64,000 nucleotides of DNA, from positions 30,766 through 94,765 of the forward strand of contig JAEWMQ010000107.1 in NCBI GenBank assembly GCA_023393125.1, in the 5' to 3' direction. Each line of letters starts with the position of its first letter. Positions within the stretch are counted from its first letter, which is position 1. Shown piece after piece: positions 36,251 to 44,135 of this stretch. The position numbers were made by a program, and so were the translations under genes. Under the pieces are notes generated by a model. That model saw nothing but the letters and a program-made list of their open reading frames with translations. It was not told where the DNA came from and ran no database searches. The stretch is from Bacillota bacterium (lineage in GTDB: Bacteria > Bacillota > Clostridia > Lachnospirales > Cellulosilyticaceae).

Positions 36251-36814
36251 ATGATGCAGGCATTAGGACTAATAGAAGTAATTGGTTATCCTGCTGCAAT
36301 AGAAGCAGCAGATGCTGCATTAAAAGCTTCTAATATTCAATTAAGTGGGATATCAAAAGTTGGTAGCGGCATCATGACAGTACAACTTTTTGGAGATGTA
36401 GGAGCTATAACAGCAGCAGTGCAGGCAGGCGGTAAAGCAGCTGAGAGAATTGGTAAGGTTAGGACAACTCATGTTATCCCAAGAGTAGATGAAAGTTTGA
36501 TTGGGAAAGTAATACAGTCAAAAGCACCTACAACCAATGAGGAAAGTGCTGCTGAATCTAAATTAGAGCAGGAAGTTCAAAATACCGAAGATAATACCTT
36601 AATCCAAGAGGGTATATTAAGTACAGATGCGGAGCCTGAGGCAAGTCAGATTACCAATGAAGAAGTAATAAGTGCTGAGGATCTTAGCAGAAAAAGTAAT
36701 ACAGAGCTTAGAGAAATGATAGAGGCTTTAGGAATCAATGTTCCTATAAAAAAATTAAAAGAAGCTAAGAAGTCAGAGCTTATCAGAATGATTACTGAAG
36801 CAGAGAATAAATAG
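36251..36814 (+). CDS. BMC shell protein with Rho-N/SAP-like C-terminal extension (EutK-like layout)
   Basis: A 187-residue protein. Residues 1-90 are one hexameric BMC domain (QALGLIEVIGYPAAIEAADA, pore loop around KVGSGIMTVQLFGDVGA). An acidic, Gln/Glu-rich linker (about 95-143) leads to a small helical domain at 144-187: LSRKSNTELREMIEALGI, then KKLKEAKKSELIRMI, a pattern like the Rho N-terminal or SAP helix-extended-helix fold, which binds nucleic acid in other proteins. Enteric EutK also carries a C-terminal nucleic-acid-binding-like domain, but a winged helix-turn-helix, so this would be a different solution. Whether it binds RNA or DNA is inference. The ATG is one base after the eutL stop. 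Confidence 0.85.
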   Translation: MMQALGLIEVIGYPAAIEAADAALKASNIQLSGISKVGSGIMTVQLFGDVGAITAAVQAGGKAAERIGKVRTTHVIPRVDESLIGKVIQSKAPTTNEESAAESKLEQEVQNTEDNTLIQEGILSTDAEPEASQITNEEVISAEDLSRKSNTELREMIEALGINVPIKKLKEAKKSELIRMITEAENK

Positions 36815-36846
36815 ACAATAGATGACAACAAGATAAGGAGGCTCCA

Positions 36847-38322
36847 ATGGAACTAACTGATAAAGACTTACAATCTCTTCAAGAGGTTAGAAACCTTTTA
36901 AAAGAAGCGCAAAAGGCTCAAGAGGTTTTATCTACTTTTAGCCAATGCCAAATAGATAAAATCATAAAAGCTATCGCAGATGCAGGAGCTGCAAATGCGG
37001 AGAAGTTAGCAAAGATGGCAAATGAAGAAACCACCTTTGGACGTTGGCAAGATAAAGTGATTAAAAATATCTTTGGATCAAAAGGTATTTATGAAGCTAT
37101 TAAAGATCAAAAAACAATTGGTGTTTTAAAAGAGAACAAGGAAGAAAAGACTTTAGATATAGGTGTACCTGCAGGGATTATTGCAGGGATTGTCCCATCT
37201 ACAAATCCAACTTCTACAGTTATGTATAAAACGCTGATTTCTATTAAAGCAGGTAGTTGTATTGTTTTTTCTCCACACCCAAGTGCGAAAAATTGTATTA
37301 AAGAAACAGTAGATATATTAGCAAGAGCAGCAGAGGCAGCAGGCTGTCCAAAAGGAGCTATCTCTACTATTACTATTCCAACCTTACAAGCAACACAAGA
37401 GCTTATGAAACATCCTAATACTAGACTGATTTTAGCAACTGGTGGACCAGCTATGGTAAAATCCGCTTATTCTTCAGGAACACCAGCTATTGGTGTAGGC
37501 GCAGGAAATGGACCAGCTTTTATTGATAAGAGTGCAGACTTAAAGATGGCTATTAAACGTATTATAGATTCCAAAACATTTGATAATGGTACAATCTGTG
37601 CTTCTGAACAATCTATTATTGCTGAAAGGTGTATGGAAGATAAGATTATAGCTGAGTTTAAAGCACAAGGTGGATACTTCCTAGACCCACAAGAAGCTAA
37701 ACAGCTAGGGAGCTTTATTCTTAGAGCTAATGGTAGCATGAATCCGCAAATTGTAGGAAAGAGCGTAGAGCACATTGCTAAATTAGCAGGTCTTACAAAA
37801 GTGCCTTCTACTGCCCGTGTACTCATGGCTAAGGAAACAGGTGTGGGGCATGATGTTCCATTTTCAAGAGAAAAATTAGCACCTATTCTTGCTTTTTATG
37901 TAGAAGACAATGTAGATGCAGTGCTTAAAAAATCACAAGAAATTTTAGCTTTAGAAGGGAAAGGACATACCTTCTGTATGCATGCAAATGACGAAGAATT
38001 AGTTAAACGCTTTGCGCTGCATATACCAGCTTCACGTATCTTGATTAACACATTAGGTGCTCTAGGTGGCATAGGTGGTACTACGAATTTATTCCCTGCA
38101 CTTACATTAGGTTGTGGTGCAATAGGTGGTAGCTCATCTTCTAATAATATTGGACCTATGGATCTGATTAATATTAAGCGAGTAGCTTATGGTGTTAAAG
38201 AAATAGAAACACTTAGACAAGAAGCAGGCGTTAGCTCTTCTTCATCAAATACTGGTAATAGTTGCTGTGAGAATAGTTTAGTTGATGAAATCGTTAAAAG
38301 GATTATGAAAGAATTAATATAA
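36847..38322 (+). CDS. eutE: CoA-acylating acetaldehyde dehydrogenase EutE
   Basis: A 491-residue enzyme that oxidises acetaldehyde to acetyl-CoA with NAD+ and CoA. The catalytic cysteine is C251 in GTICASEQSI; other family marks are VPSTNPTSTVMYK and ATGGPAMVKSAYSSGTP. After the catalytic domain comes a Ser-rich linker and a terminal amphipathic helix SLVDEIVKRIMKELI, a C-terminal encapsulation peptide. GGAGG stands before the ATG. It works with the upstream alcohol dehydrogenase in NAD recycling and with PduL in CoA recycling. Confidence 0.96.
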   Translation: MELTDKDLQSLQEVRNLLKEAQKAQEVLSTFSQCQIDKIIKAIADAGAANAEKLAKMANEETTFGRWQDKVIKNIFGSKGIYEAIKDQKTIGVLKENKEEKTLDIGVPAGIIAGIVPSTNPTSTVMYKTLISIKAGSCIVFSPHPSAKNCIKETVDILARAAEAAGCPKGAISTITIPTLQATQELMKHPNTRLILATGGPAMVKSAYSSGTPAIGVGAGNGPAFIDKSADLKMAIKRIIDSKTFDNGTICASEQSIIAERCMEDKIIAEFKAQGGYFLDPQEAKQLGSFILRANGSMNPQIVGKSVEHIAKLAGLTKVPSTARVLMAKETGVGHDVPFSREKLAPILAFYVEDNVDAVLKKSQEILALEGKGHTFCMHANDEELVKRFALHIPASRILINTLGALGGIGGTTNLFPALTLGCGAIGGSSSSNNIGPMDLINIKRVAYGVKEIETLRQEAGVSSSSSNTGNSCCENSLVDEIVKRIMKELI

Positions 38323-38348
38323 TTAGCGAAAAGTAGAATACTAAGGAT

Positions 38349-38370
38349 GTAGTGTAATAGATGACACTAT
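38349..38370 (+). other. Small stem-loop in front of eutM
   Basis: TAGTGT / ACACTA (one more G-T pair possible) with an 8-nt loop, just before the GGAGG of eutM. It is a candidate 5'-stabilising or processing hairpin. Confidence 0.4.
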
Positions 38371-38391
38371 ACTTTATAGGAGGAAAATAAA

Positions 38392-38682
38392 ATGGCAAAT
38401 ACAAATGCATTAGGAATGATTGAAACAAAAGGTTTAGTTGGCGCAATTGAAGCAGCTGATGCCATGGTAAAGGCAGCCAATGTTGCTTTAGTTGGTAAAG
38501 AGCAAATAGGAGGTGGCCTTGTTACTGTTATGGTAAGAGGAGATGTAGGTGCTGTAAAAGCAGCTACAGATGCAGGTGCAGCAGCTGCAGAAAGAGTAGG
38601 AGAACTAATCTCAGTGCATGTTATTCCAAGACCTCATTCAGAAGTTGACGTTATCTTGCCACATAGTCATGCACAAGCATAA
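38392..38682 (+). CDS. eutM: Major hexameric shell protein EutM
   Basis: A 96-residue single-BMC-domain protein of the EutM/PduA type, the main facet tile of the shell. ALGMIETKGLVGAIEAADAM opens it; the pore motif is IGGGLVTVMVRGDVGAV; the tail is His-rich (PHSEVDVILPHSHAQA). TAGGAGGAAA is a very strong ribosome site, and hairpins stand on both sides of the gene (38349, 38718), which fits the need for high output of this subunit. Confidence 0.97.
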   Translation: MANTNALGMIETKGLVGAIEAADAMVKAANVALVGKEQIGGGLVTVMVRGDVGAVKAATDAGAAAAERVGELISVHVIPRPHSEVDVILPHSHAQA

Positions 38683-38717
38683 GACGCTCCTATAGAAAAA
38701 AGGCCTTTTAAAGGCAA

Positions 38718-38755
38718 GAAGAGGATACCTAGGTAATATCTAGGTAACCTCTTTC
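38718..38755 (+). terminator. Intra-operon hairpin after eutM
   Basis: AGAGGATACCTAGGT pairs with ATCTAGGTAACCTCT; TTTCTAT follows. A partial terminator or 3'-stabilising structure between eutM and eutT. Confidence 0.6.
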
Positions 38756-38800
38756 TATAACAAGGTAGCAGACTATATTATAGGGCAAGAAGGTGAGTAA

Positions 38801-39568
38801 GTGTCCGTACTAACAGAAAATGATGTAAGACAAATGCTTTCAAGTGGACAGCTAAAAGAAAAAGGTCAAATAGTTGTTGCACGTAATAAAATTATTACAC
38901 CTTCAGCTAAAACGTATTTATTAGAAAAAGGTATTGAAGTTAAGATAGAAGATAATCTCATAGGAGGAGTGGCAGAGGTGAGTGAAGAGCATACACAGGT
39001 AAATCATGAAGAAGTCTATGAGACTATCTTTGGTGCCAGATTAAATGAGAAGCCTGAGCATATGACGCACCTTAGAGGTAATCTATTGGTGTTTAAAGAT
39101 CATCCTCGTATTGCTTTTAGAGGTGCAATAGATAGTTTAGAAGCAGAAATAGTCATGACACAGATTTTTGCAGAAAAACAACATTTGCCACAGATGATAA
39201 AGGACCTTGAGGAGATTATTAAATTTATTAGAAGGTTATTACGAAATGAGGTTTGTGGTGAACCGATAGGTGAATTTACACTACAAAATTTAGATGCTAA
39301 AGAGCTCAGAGAACATTCTCATCATCCAAGTAAATATTATGGTATAAGTCATTTTTTACCTAACTATAAGCAAGGTGAGATGGTAGCTTATCTTAATAAA
39401 TTAAGGACGTTAACACGTGAAACAGAACTTATTGCATATAAGGCCTTTAAGGATGAGTATGGACAAGTTAGTAGAGAAGATATTATTAAATCTTTAAACC
39501 GTTTATCCTCATTATTCTGGATTATGATGTTTAAGTATTTAGCAGGTAAATATAAAACAAACTCATAG
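38801..39568 (+). CDS. eutT: Cobalamin adenosyltransferase EutT
   Basis: A 255-residue enzyme that makes adenosylcobalamin, the EutBC cofactor, from cobalamin and ATP. It begins VLTENDVRQMLSSGQLK with an EutT-type N-terminal segment (SAKTYLLEKGIEV), and the helical C-terminal half carries LRTLTRETELIAYKAF, typical of PduO/EutT-like bundles. The start is GTG at 38801 with AAGGTG as ribosome site. No other cobalamin gene is present in the window, so B12 or its precursor comes from elsewhere. Confidence 0.9.
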   Translation: MSVLTENDVRQMLSSGQLKEKGQIVVARNKIITPSAKTYLLEKGIEVKIEDNLIGGVAEVSEEHTQVNHEEVYETIFGARLNEKPEHMTHLRGNLLVFKDHPRIAFRGAIDSLEAEIVMTQIFAEKQHLPQMIKDLEEIIKFIRRLLRNEVCGEPIGEFTLQNLDAKELREHSHHPSKYYGISHFLPNYKQGEMVAYLNKLRTLTRETELIAYKAFKDEYGQVSREDIIKSLNRLSSLFWIMMFKYLAGKYKTNS

Positions 39569-39624
39569 GTTTTATAGGCTCATAGGATTAATGAAAAGAA
39601 TTCAGTATAAAGAAGGGAGATTAT

Positions 39625-40248
39625 ATGCTAGCATCAGTAGACCAATTAGTAGACACCATAGTAGAAGCCTTAAAAAAACAACTATTTATTGAAGTAGAAG
39701 CCTCTGGTAGACATGCGCACCTTTCAAGACAAGATGTAGATATATTATTTGGACCAGGCTATAAGCTTACACCAGTAAAAGAGTTATCTCAGCCAGGCCA
39801 ATATGCTTGTAGCGAACGTGTTACTATTTCTGGACCCAAAGGAGCTATAAAAAATGTAGTTGTATTAGGACCAGAGAGAAAAGCATCTCAGGTAGAAGTA
39901 TCCTTAACAGATGCCTTAGCGCTAGGAATTAAAGCACCTATTAGGCAAAGTGGAGATATTACAGGAACACCTGAGATTACAGTGAGTAATGGTGAGAAGC
40001 AAGTAAAGCTTTCACAAGGACTTATTGTGGCTAAAAGGCATATGCATATTACACCAGAAGATGCAGAGAGATTTCATGTAACTGATGGTGAGATTGTAAA
40101 GGTAAAAGTCTTTGGAGCAAGACCACTTATTTTTGATGATTTGGTAGTGCGTGTAAGTAAGGATTTTAGAACATATATCCATATTGACTATGATGAAGCA
40201 AATGCATGTGGTTTTACTAAAGGTACTTTAGGTATGATTATCAAATAA
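39625..40248 (+). CDS. pduL: Microcompartment phosphotransacylase PduL (EutD role)
   Basis: A 207-residue enzyme converting acetyl-CoA and phosphate to acetyl phosphate and CoA, so that CoA is recycled inside the shell. The two zinc-binding blocks SGRHAHLS and KRHMHITPEDA are the PduL signatures; it is unrelated to Pta. Residues about 4-19 (SVDQLVDTIVEALKKQ) form a typical N-terminal encapsulation helix. It takes the place of eutD in enteric operons. Confidence 0.95.
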   Translation: MLASVDQLVDTIVEALKKQLFIEVEASGRHAHLSRQDVDILFGPGYKLTPVKELSQPGQYACSERVTISGPKGAIKNVVVLGPERKASQVEVSLTDALALGIKAPIRQSGDITGTPEITVSNGEKQVKLSQGLIVAKRHMHITPEDAERFHVTDGEIVKVKVFGARPLIFDDLVVRVSKDFRTYIHIDYDEANACGFTKGTLGMIIK

Positions 40249-40267
40249 AACGAGAAGGGGTGGGAGC

Positions 40268-40921
40268 ATGTACAGTCAAACCTTAATAGATGAGATTTTA
40301 GATGAGGTTTATAAAAGGCTAGAAGCTAAGAGTAGTCAGCAAACTTCATTAAAGAAGCTTATATTTATAGGCCCCATGCCCGATACAGGTTTAAAGTATT
40401 TGCAGCAAGCTTATAAATGTAGTGTTTATAAGAATAGTAAGGAAGACTATGAAGGTATAGTCATTACTAAGCTTACCATAGAGATGTTAGGTCATTTAGC
40501 TACTAGTTCACCTGTTACAGAAGAAGAGAGTCTTATATTAAAAGCTCTTTTAAATGAGAAACAGGTGTATATGCTAGAAGAAGGTATAGAATACAGGCGT
40601 TATAAAGAAAATGCGCATAAAGCTCTATACACACTTTTAATGGATTACGAAGATAAGATAAAAAAATATGGTATTCAGTGTATTAGTCATTTAGATGAAT
40701 TACTTAATAGCGGAAAATCTAGAGATAATCATGAAGCACCAAAACCTATTACGGGAAATGTTAACTTTGATATGACTTATAAAAAGTTACTTTTAGAGGC
40801 GGATCTTATTAAGAAACATCTTGAAGGAATTTGCATTGTTACTATTTCAAAAGGCTGCATTATTACCCCGCTGGCAGATGATTATATACGAAAGCATCAT
40901 ATTGAGATTAAAAGAGTATAG
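40268..40921 (+). CDS. Ethanolamine-operon protein of unknown function (TIGR02536-like)
   Basis: A 217-residue protein of a type found only in clostridial eut operons. It has an N-terminal amphipathic helix (SQTLIDEILDEVYKRLEAK, likely encapsulation peptide), a central region starting LKKLIFIGPMPD, and a C-terminal segment (KKHLEGICIVTISKGCIITP...ADDYIRKHHIEI) that resembles the end of the EutT N-terminal region (IITPSAKTYLLEKGIEV). That small module may be a shared cobalamin- or shell-related element. Function unknown; cargo status inferred. Confidence 0.75.
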   Translation: MYSQTLIDEILDEVYKRLEAKSSQQTSLKKLIFIGPMPDTGLKYLQQAYKCSVYKNSKEDYEGIVITKLTIEMLGHLATSSPVTEEESLILKALLNEKQVYMLEEGIEYRRYKENAHKALYTLLMDYEDKIKKYGIQCISHLDELLNSGKSRDNHEAPKPITGNVNFDMTYKKLLLEADLIKKHLEGICIVTISKGCIITPLADDYIRKHHIEIKRV

Positions 40922-40935
40922 GAGAAACAGAAGCT

Positions 40936-41211
40936 ATGAAAATAGGCAGGGTTATTGGGCGTGTATGGGCTACTAAGAAAGATGAACAATTAAATGGTCA
41001 GAAATTACTTGTTCTTAAAATACTTCTAGAACACGGAAAAGAAAAACCAGAGCTTATCGTAGCTGCAGACATTATTGGTGCAGGTGTAGGTGACTTGGTA
41101 TTAGTGGTAAGAGGTGGCTCTGCACGTTATGCAGTAGGTAATCCGGATTGTCCTATTGATTCAGCCATTGTTGGTATAGTGGATTCTATAGAGGTAGAAG
41201 AAAATGAATAG
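40936..41211 (+). CDS. eutN: Pentameric vertex protein EutN
   Basis: A 91-residue EutN/CcmL-family protein that caps the icosahedral vertices of the shell. It begins MKIGRVIGRVWATKKDEQLNG and contains AADIIGAGVGDLVLVVRGGSARYAVG, all family-typical. It overlaps the following shell gene by 8 bp. Confidence 0.97.
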   Translation: MKIGRVIGRVWATKKDEQLNGQKLLVLKILLEHGKEKPELIVAADIIGAGVGDLVLVVRGGSARYAVGNPDCPIDSAIVGIVDSIEVEENE

Positions 41212-41752
41212 AAGTATAGGTGCACTTGAATTTAGAAGTATTAGTAAAGGTATTGAGATTTCTGACCAAATAGTAAAAAAGGCAAATGTGGAAATTATTT
41301 ATTGTAAAACCATTTGCCCCGGTAAGTTTTTAATTATTGTAACAGGTGATGAGGGTGCAGTAGATGAAGCTATTGACCATGGTGAAAGTCAGGCCGCTAA
41401 GATTTTAGTTGATAGCTTTAGGTTACATGCGGTTTCCCCTGTCATTATAGATGCTTTTAAAAATAAGTATGTAACTAAGGAAATAATAGATGCAATAGGT
41501 GTTGTAGAAACTAATAAAGTTTGTACGGGCATTGTAGCACTCGATCATGTACTGAAGGCAAGTGATGTTAAGCTCATTAAGATGCAAATGGCGCTATGTA
41601 TTAGTGGTAGATTAGTCTTTACTATAACAGGACCTGTTAGCAGCATTGAATATGGTTTCTTAGAAATCAAGAATATATTAAGTGAGCATGAGTATATGAA
41701 TAAGGCTATTATTCCATCTCCTAGTGAGGAGATTAAGAAATACTTAATCTAA
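41204..41752 (+). CDS. PduT-like tandem-BMC shell protein with Fe-S pore motif
   Basis: A 182-residue protein with two BMC domains (about 1-90 and 95-180), forming trimers. The first domain holds KTICPGKFLIIV (about 33-44); in PduT the cysteine of this TxCPGK motif lies at the trimer pore and binds a [4Fe-4S] cluster, so an electron-passing pore is likely here too. PduT belongs to propanediol compartments; its presence in a eut operon is a clostridial trait. It starts 8 bp inside eutN. Confidence 0.88.
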   Translation: MNRSIGALEFRSISKGIEISDQIVKKANVEIIYCKTICPGKFLIIVTGDEGAVDEAIDHGESQAAKILVDSFRLHAVSPVIIDAFKNKYVTKEIIDAIGVVETNKVCTGIVALDHVLKASDVKLIKMQMALCISGRLVFTITGPVSSIEYGFLEIKNILSEHEYMNKAIIPSPSEEIKKYLI

Positions 41753-41790
41753 GTATCTAATGATAATCCAAATAAATGGAGGCGTTTTTT

Positions 41791-42882
41791 ATGAGTATAA
41801 ACGAAATCATTGTTTATATCATGGTAATTTTTGCAGTGCTTGGAGCCATAGATAAAATTATAGGCAATCGATTTGGGATTGGTGAGAAATTTGAAGAAGG
41901 GATTATGGCTATAGGAACACTAGCGATATCTATGGTTGGTATTATTGCATTAGCACCTGTTATTGCAGAGTTACTTAAGCCGGTTATTGTTCCTTTATTC
42001 GGATTTTTAGGTGCTGACCCAGCTATGTTTGCAGGCTCTATTTTAGCCAATGATATGGGAGGAGCACCTCTTGCAGAAGCTTTAGCAATAGACCCTAATG
42101 CAGGGTTGTTTGGAGGGCTAATTGTAGGAGCTATGCTTGGACCAACAATTGTATTTACTATTCCAGTAGGTCTAGGCATTATTGAAGAGTCAGATCGTAA
42201 ATATTTAGCAACAGGCGTGCTTGCTGGGGTTATTACTATTCCTATAGGAGCATTTGTAGGAGGGCTTGTAGCAGGCTTTCCAATAATGATGGTTATTATG
42301 AACCTTATCCCAATCATTATTTTTGCAGTGCTTATTGCCTTAGGACTATTTTTCTTTGAGAATGGCATGATTAAAGGTTTTACCTACTTTGGAAAGTTTG
42401 TAGTGGCAGTTATTATCTTTGGTCTTGCATTAGGTATTATTGAGCAGCTTACAGGCATTGTTATTATTCCAGGTATGACACCTATTTCGGAAGGCTTTAC
42501 TATTGTGGCCGATATCGCTATTGTACTAGCTGGTGCATTTCCACTGGTTTATGTTATTACCAAAGTGTTTAAAACACCTTTAATGAAACTAGGGAAAGTA
42601 CTAGGTATGAATGACGTTGGAGCAGCTGGTCTTGTAGCTAGTTTAGCTAACAGTATTCCTATGTTTGGCATGATGAAAGATATGGATCCAAGAGGGAAAA
42701 TACTAAATGTTGCATTTGCAGTATCTGCAGCCTTTGTGTTTGGAGATCACCTAGGATTCACTGCTGGTTTTAATCCATCAATGATATTCCCTATGATAGT
42801 AGGAAAGTTAGTAGGTGGTATTACAGCTATCATTGTAGCTATGTTTATTGCCAATAAAACACTTGGAAAGGAAAAGGCATAG
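41791..42882 (+). CDS. eutH: Ethanolamine transporter EutH
   Basis: A 363-residue integral membrane protein with about ten to eleven helices that moves ethanolamine into the cell. MSINEIIVYIMVIFAVLGAIDKI opens it, and LANDMGGAPLAEALA and ANSIPMFGMMKDMDPRGK are EutH hallmarks. The in-frame ATG at 41776 is rejected because GGAGG (41778-41783) overlaps it; 41791 is correctly spaced. EutQ begins directly after the stop. Confidence 0.95.
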   Translation: MSINEIIVYIMVIFAVLGAIDKIIGNRFGIGEKFEEGIMAIGTLAISMVGIIALAPVIAELLKPVIVPLFGFLGADPAMFAGSILANDMGGAPLAEALAIDPNAGLFGGLIVGAMLGPTIVFTIPVGLGIIEESDRKYLATGVLAGVITIPIGAFVGGLVAGFPIMMVIMNLIPIIIFAVLIALGLFFFENGMIKGFTYFGKFVVAVIIFGLALGIIEQLTGIVIIPGMTPISEGFTIVADIAIVLAGAFPLVYVITKVFKTPLMKLGKVLGMNDVGAAGLVASLANSIPMFGMMKDMDPRGKILNVAFAVSAAFVFGDHLGFTAGFNPSMIFPMIVGKLVGGITAIIVAMFIANKTLGKEKA

Positions 42883-43350
42883 ATGGATATAGATCGCTCA
42901 ACGTTAGAGACACTTATTAAACAAATCATTGTAGAAAAGCTAGGGGCAGGAAGTTGTAGTCATGTGGACTTTTCAAGACAAGTAACCTCTTCTGGAGTAA
43001 TGTCTGTTAAGGTACCAACTGTAAAGGTAGATGAAAGCAATCGCCTTGATACAGGTGTGGCTTCTGATATTGTTTACACAAAAGATTTATTTACGTTACA
43101 GGAAAGTCCAAGACTAGGTTGTGGGGTTATGGAAATGAAATCAACTACCTTTGACTGGACATTAAACTATGATGAGATAGACTATGTCATTGAAGGTAGC
43201 TTAAGTATTATTATTAATGGAGAGACCGTAACTGCTAATGCAGGAGAGTTGATTCTTATACCAAAGGGATCTAGTATTAAATTCTCAGTGCCTAATTACG
43301 CTAGATTTATATATGTAACCTATCCAGCAGATTGGGCAGGACAAGCTTAA
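42883..43350 (+). CDS. eutQ: Cupin-fold protein EutQ
   Basis: A 155-residue protein: N-terminal amphipathic helix (RSTLETLIKQIIVEKL, candidate encapsulation peptide), a linker, and a C-terminal cupin domain (MEMKSTTFDWTLNYDEIDYV, EGSLSIIING, LILIPKGSSIKF). Acetate kinase activity has been reported for Salmonella EutQ, which would yield ATP from acetyl phosphate. It is the last gene of the operon and is followed by a strong terminator. Confidence 0.93.
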   Translation: MDIDRSTLETLIKQIIVEKLGAGSCSHVDFSRQVTSSGVMSVKVPTVKVDESNRLDTGVASDIVYTKDLFTLQESPRLGCGVMEMKSTTFDWTLNYDEIDYVIEGSLSIIINGETVTANAGELILIPKGSSIKFSVPNYARFIYVTYPADWAGQA

Positions 43351-43363
43351 AATATGGGAAATA

Positions 43364-43398
43364 GCAAAAGAGGATGCTCATAAGCATCCTCTTTTGTT
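43364..43398 (+). terminator. Terminator of the eut operon
   Basis: GCAAAAGAGGATGCT pairs with AAGCATCCTCTTTTGT around a 3-nt loop; a T-run is included in the right arm. Confidence 0.85.
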
Positions 43399-43460
43399 AC
43401 TTTAGAACAGCTTTAAAAGGGAAACTAGGTTATAATATAAGTAAGATATAAACTTATCGT

Positions 43461-44064
43461 GTAACTATGGGAAATATAAATTGAAATTTGAATAATAGAG
43501 TGTAAAGTAAAACTACCGCTATATAGTCCGACTAGTGTACTTGCTTCCAGCTGCTGTCTCACTTTGCTAAGAAACTCTAAATTCGTAATCCTTATGAACA
43601 GGCGAAAACTCGCTACGCTCAAACACTCGCCTTAAAACCCATAAGGATTACTTCATTAAGAGTTTCTAAGCTCTGCTCCAAGGCATCTTCCAGCAAGCCC
43701 ACTAGTCTTCCTACATAGCTACTACTTTACAAGAATAAACTACTAAGAATCTCTATACGTTATTATTAATGAGGAAAAGCCTGAGAAAACACTTCATTAA
43801 GTACTACCATGTGCTTTTGCTACAATATATCTCTAGGCAAGTTCACTAGCTCCTTACATAGCTACTGCTTTACAAGAGCAAACTACTAAGCAGCTTTGTT
43901 CGTTATTATGGATAAAGAGATGCTGGAGAAAGTTACTTAGACGTTTGAATTGGCATGATATTTTTCACCACACCGTTTTATTGTTAGGAGTGTTTGTGAG
44001 CTTAATAACGTTTGGAAGAAATGCCCCTACAAATTTCAATTTGTAATAGCGACCGAATAGTTAC
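43461..44064 (+). repeat. Complex palindromic repeat element, copy R1
   Basis: A gene-free element of about 604 bp. Ends: GTAACTAT (43461) and ATAGTTAC (44057) outside, AAATTGAAATTTG (43478-43490) and its complement (44030-44042) inside, so it is bounded by imperfect terminal inverted repeats. The left half is a 200-bp palindromic module (43519-43718). A unit beginning CTACATAGCTACTACTTTAC (43711) recurs at 43854. The last 90 bp (GAGCTTAATAACGTTTGG at 43998) match R2. No ORF and no transposase. Function unknown; a MITE-like element or a gene for a large structured RNA are both possible. Confidence 0.75.
43519..43718 (+). repeat. 200-bp palindromic module (R1)
   Basis: Arms: CTATATAG/CTACATAG at the tips, then ACTAGTG/CACTAGT, AGAAACTCT/AGAGTTTCT, CGTAATCCTTATG/CATAAGGATTAC and, at the centre, AGGCGA/TCGCCT enclosing AAACTCGCTACGCTCAAACA. 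A second copy of exactly 200 bp, in reverse, is at 50732-50931. Confidence 0.85.
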
Positions 44065-44135
44065 CGTATATCTATTATGATGGATAAGATTAAGTAAAAT
44101 TATACAGTTACATAGACTACAAGGGGGAGTTGGCG

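Noticed and set aside
41814..42368. 184-codon reverse frame within eutH
   Set aside because: Pro/Ile/Ser-rich antisense of a membrane protein; EutH motifs on the other strand decide.
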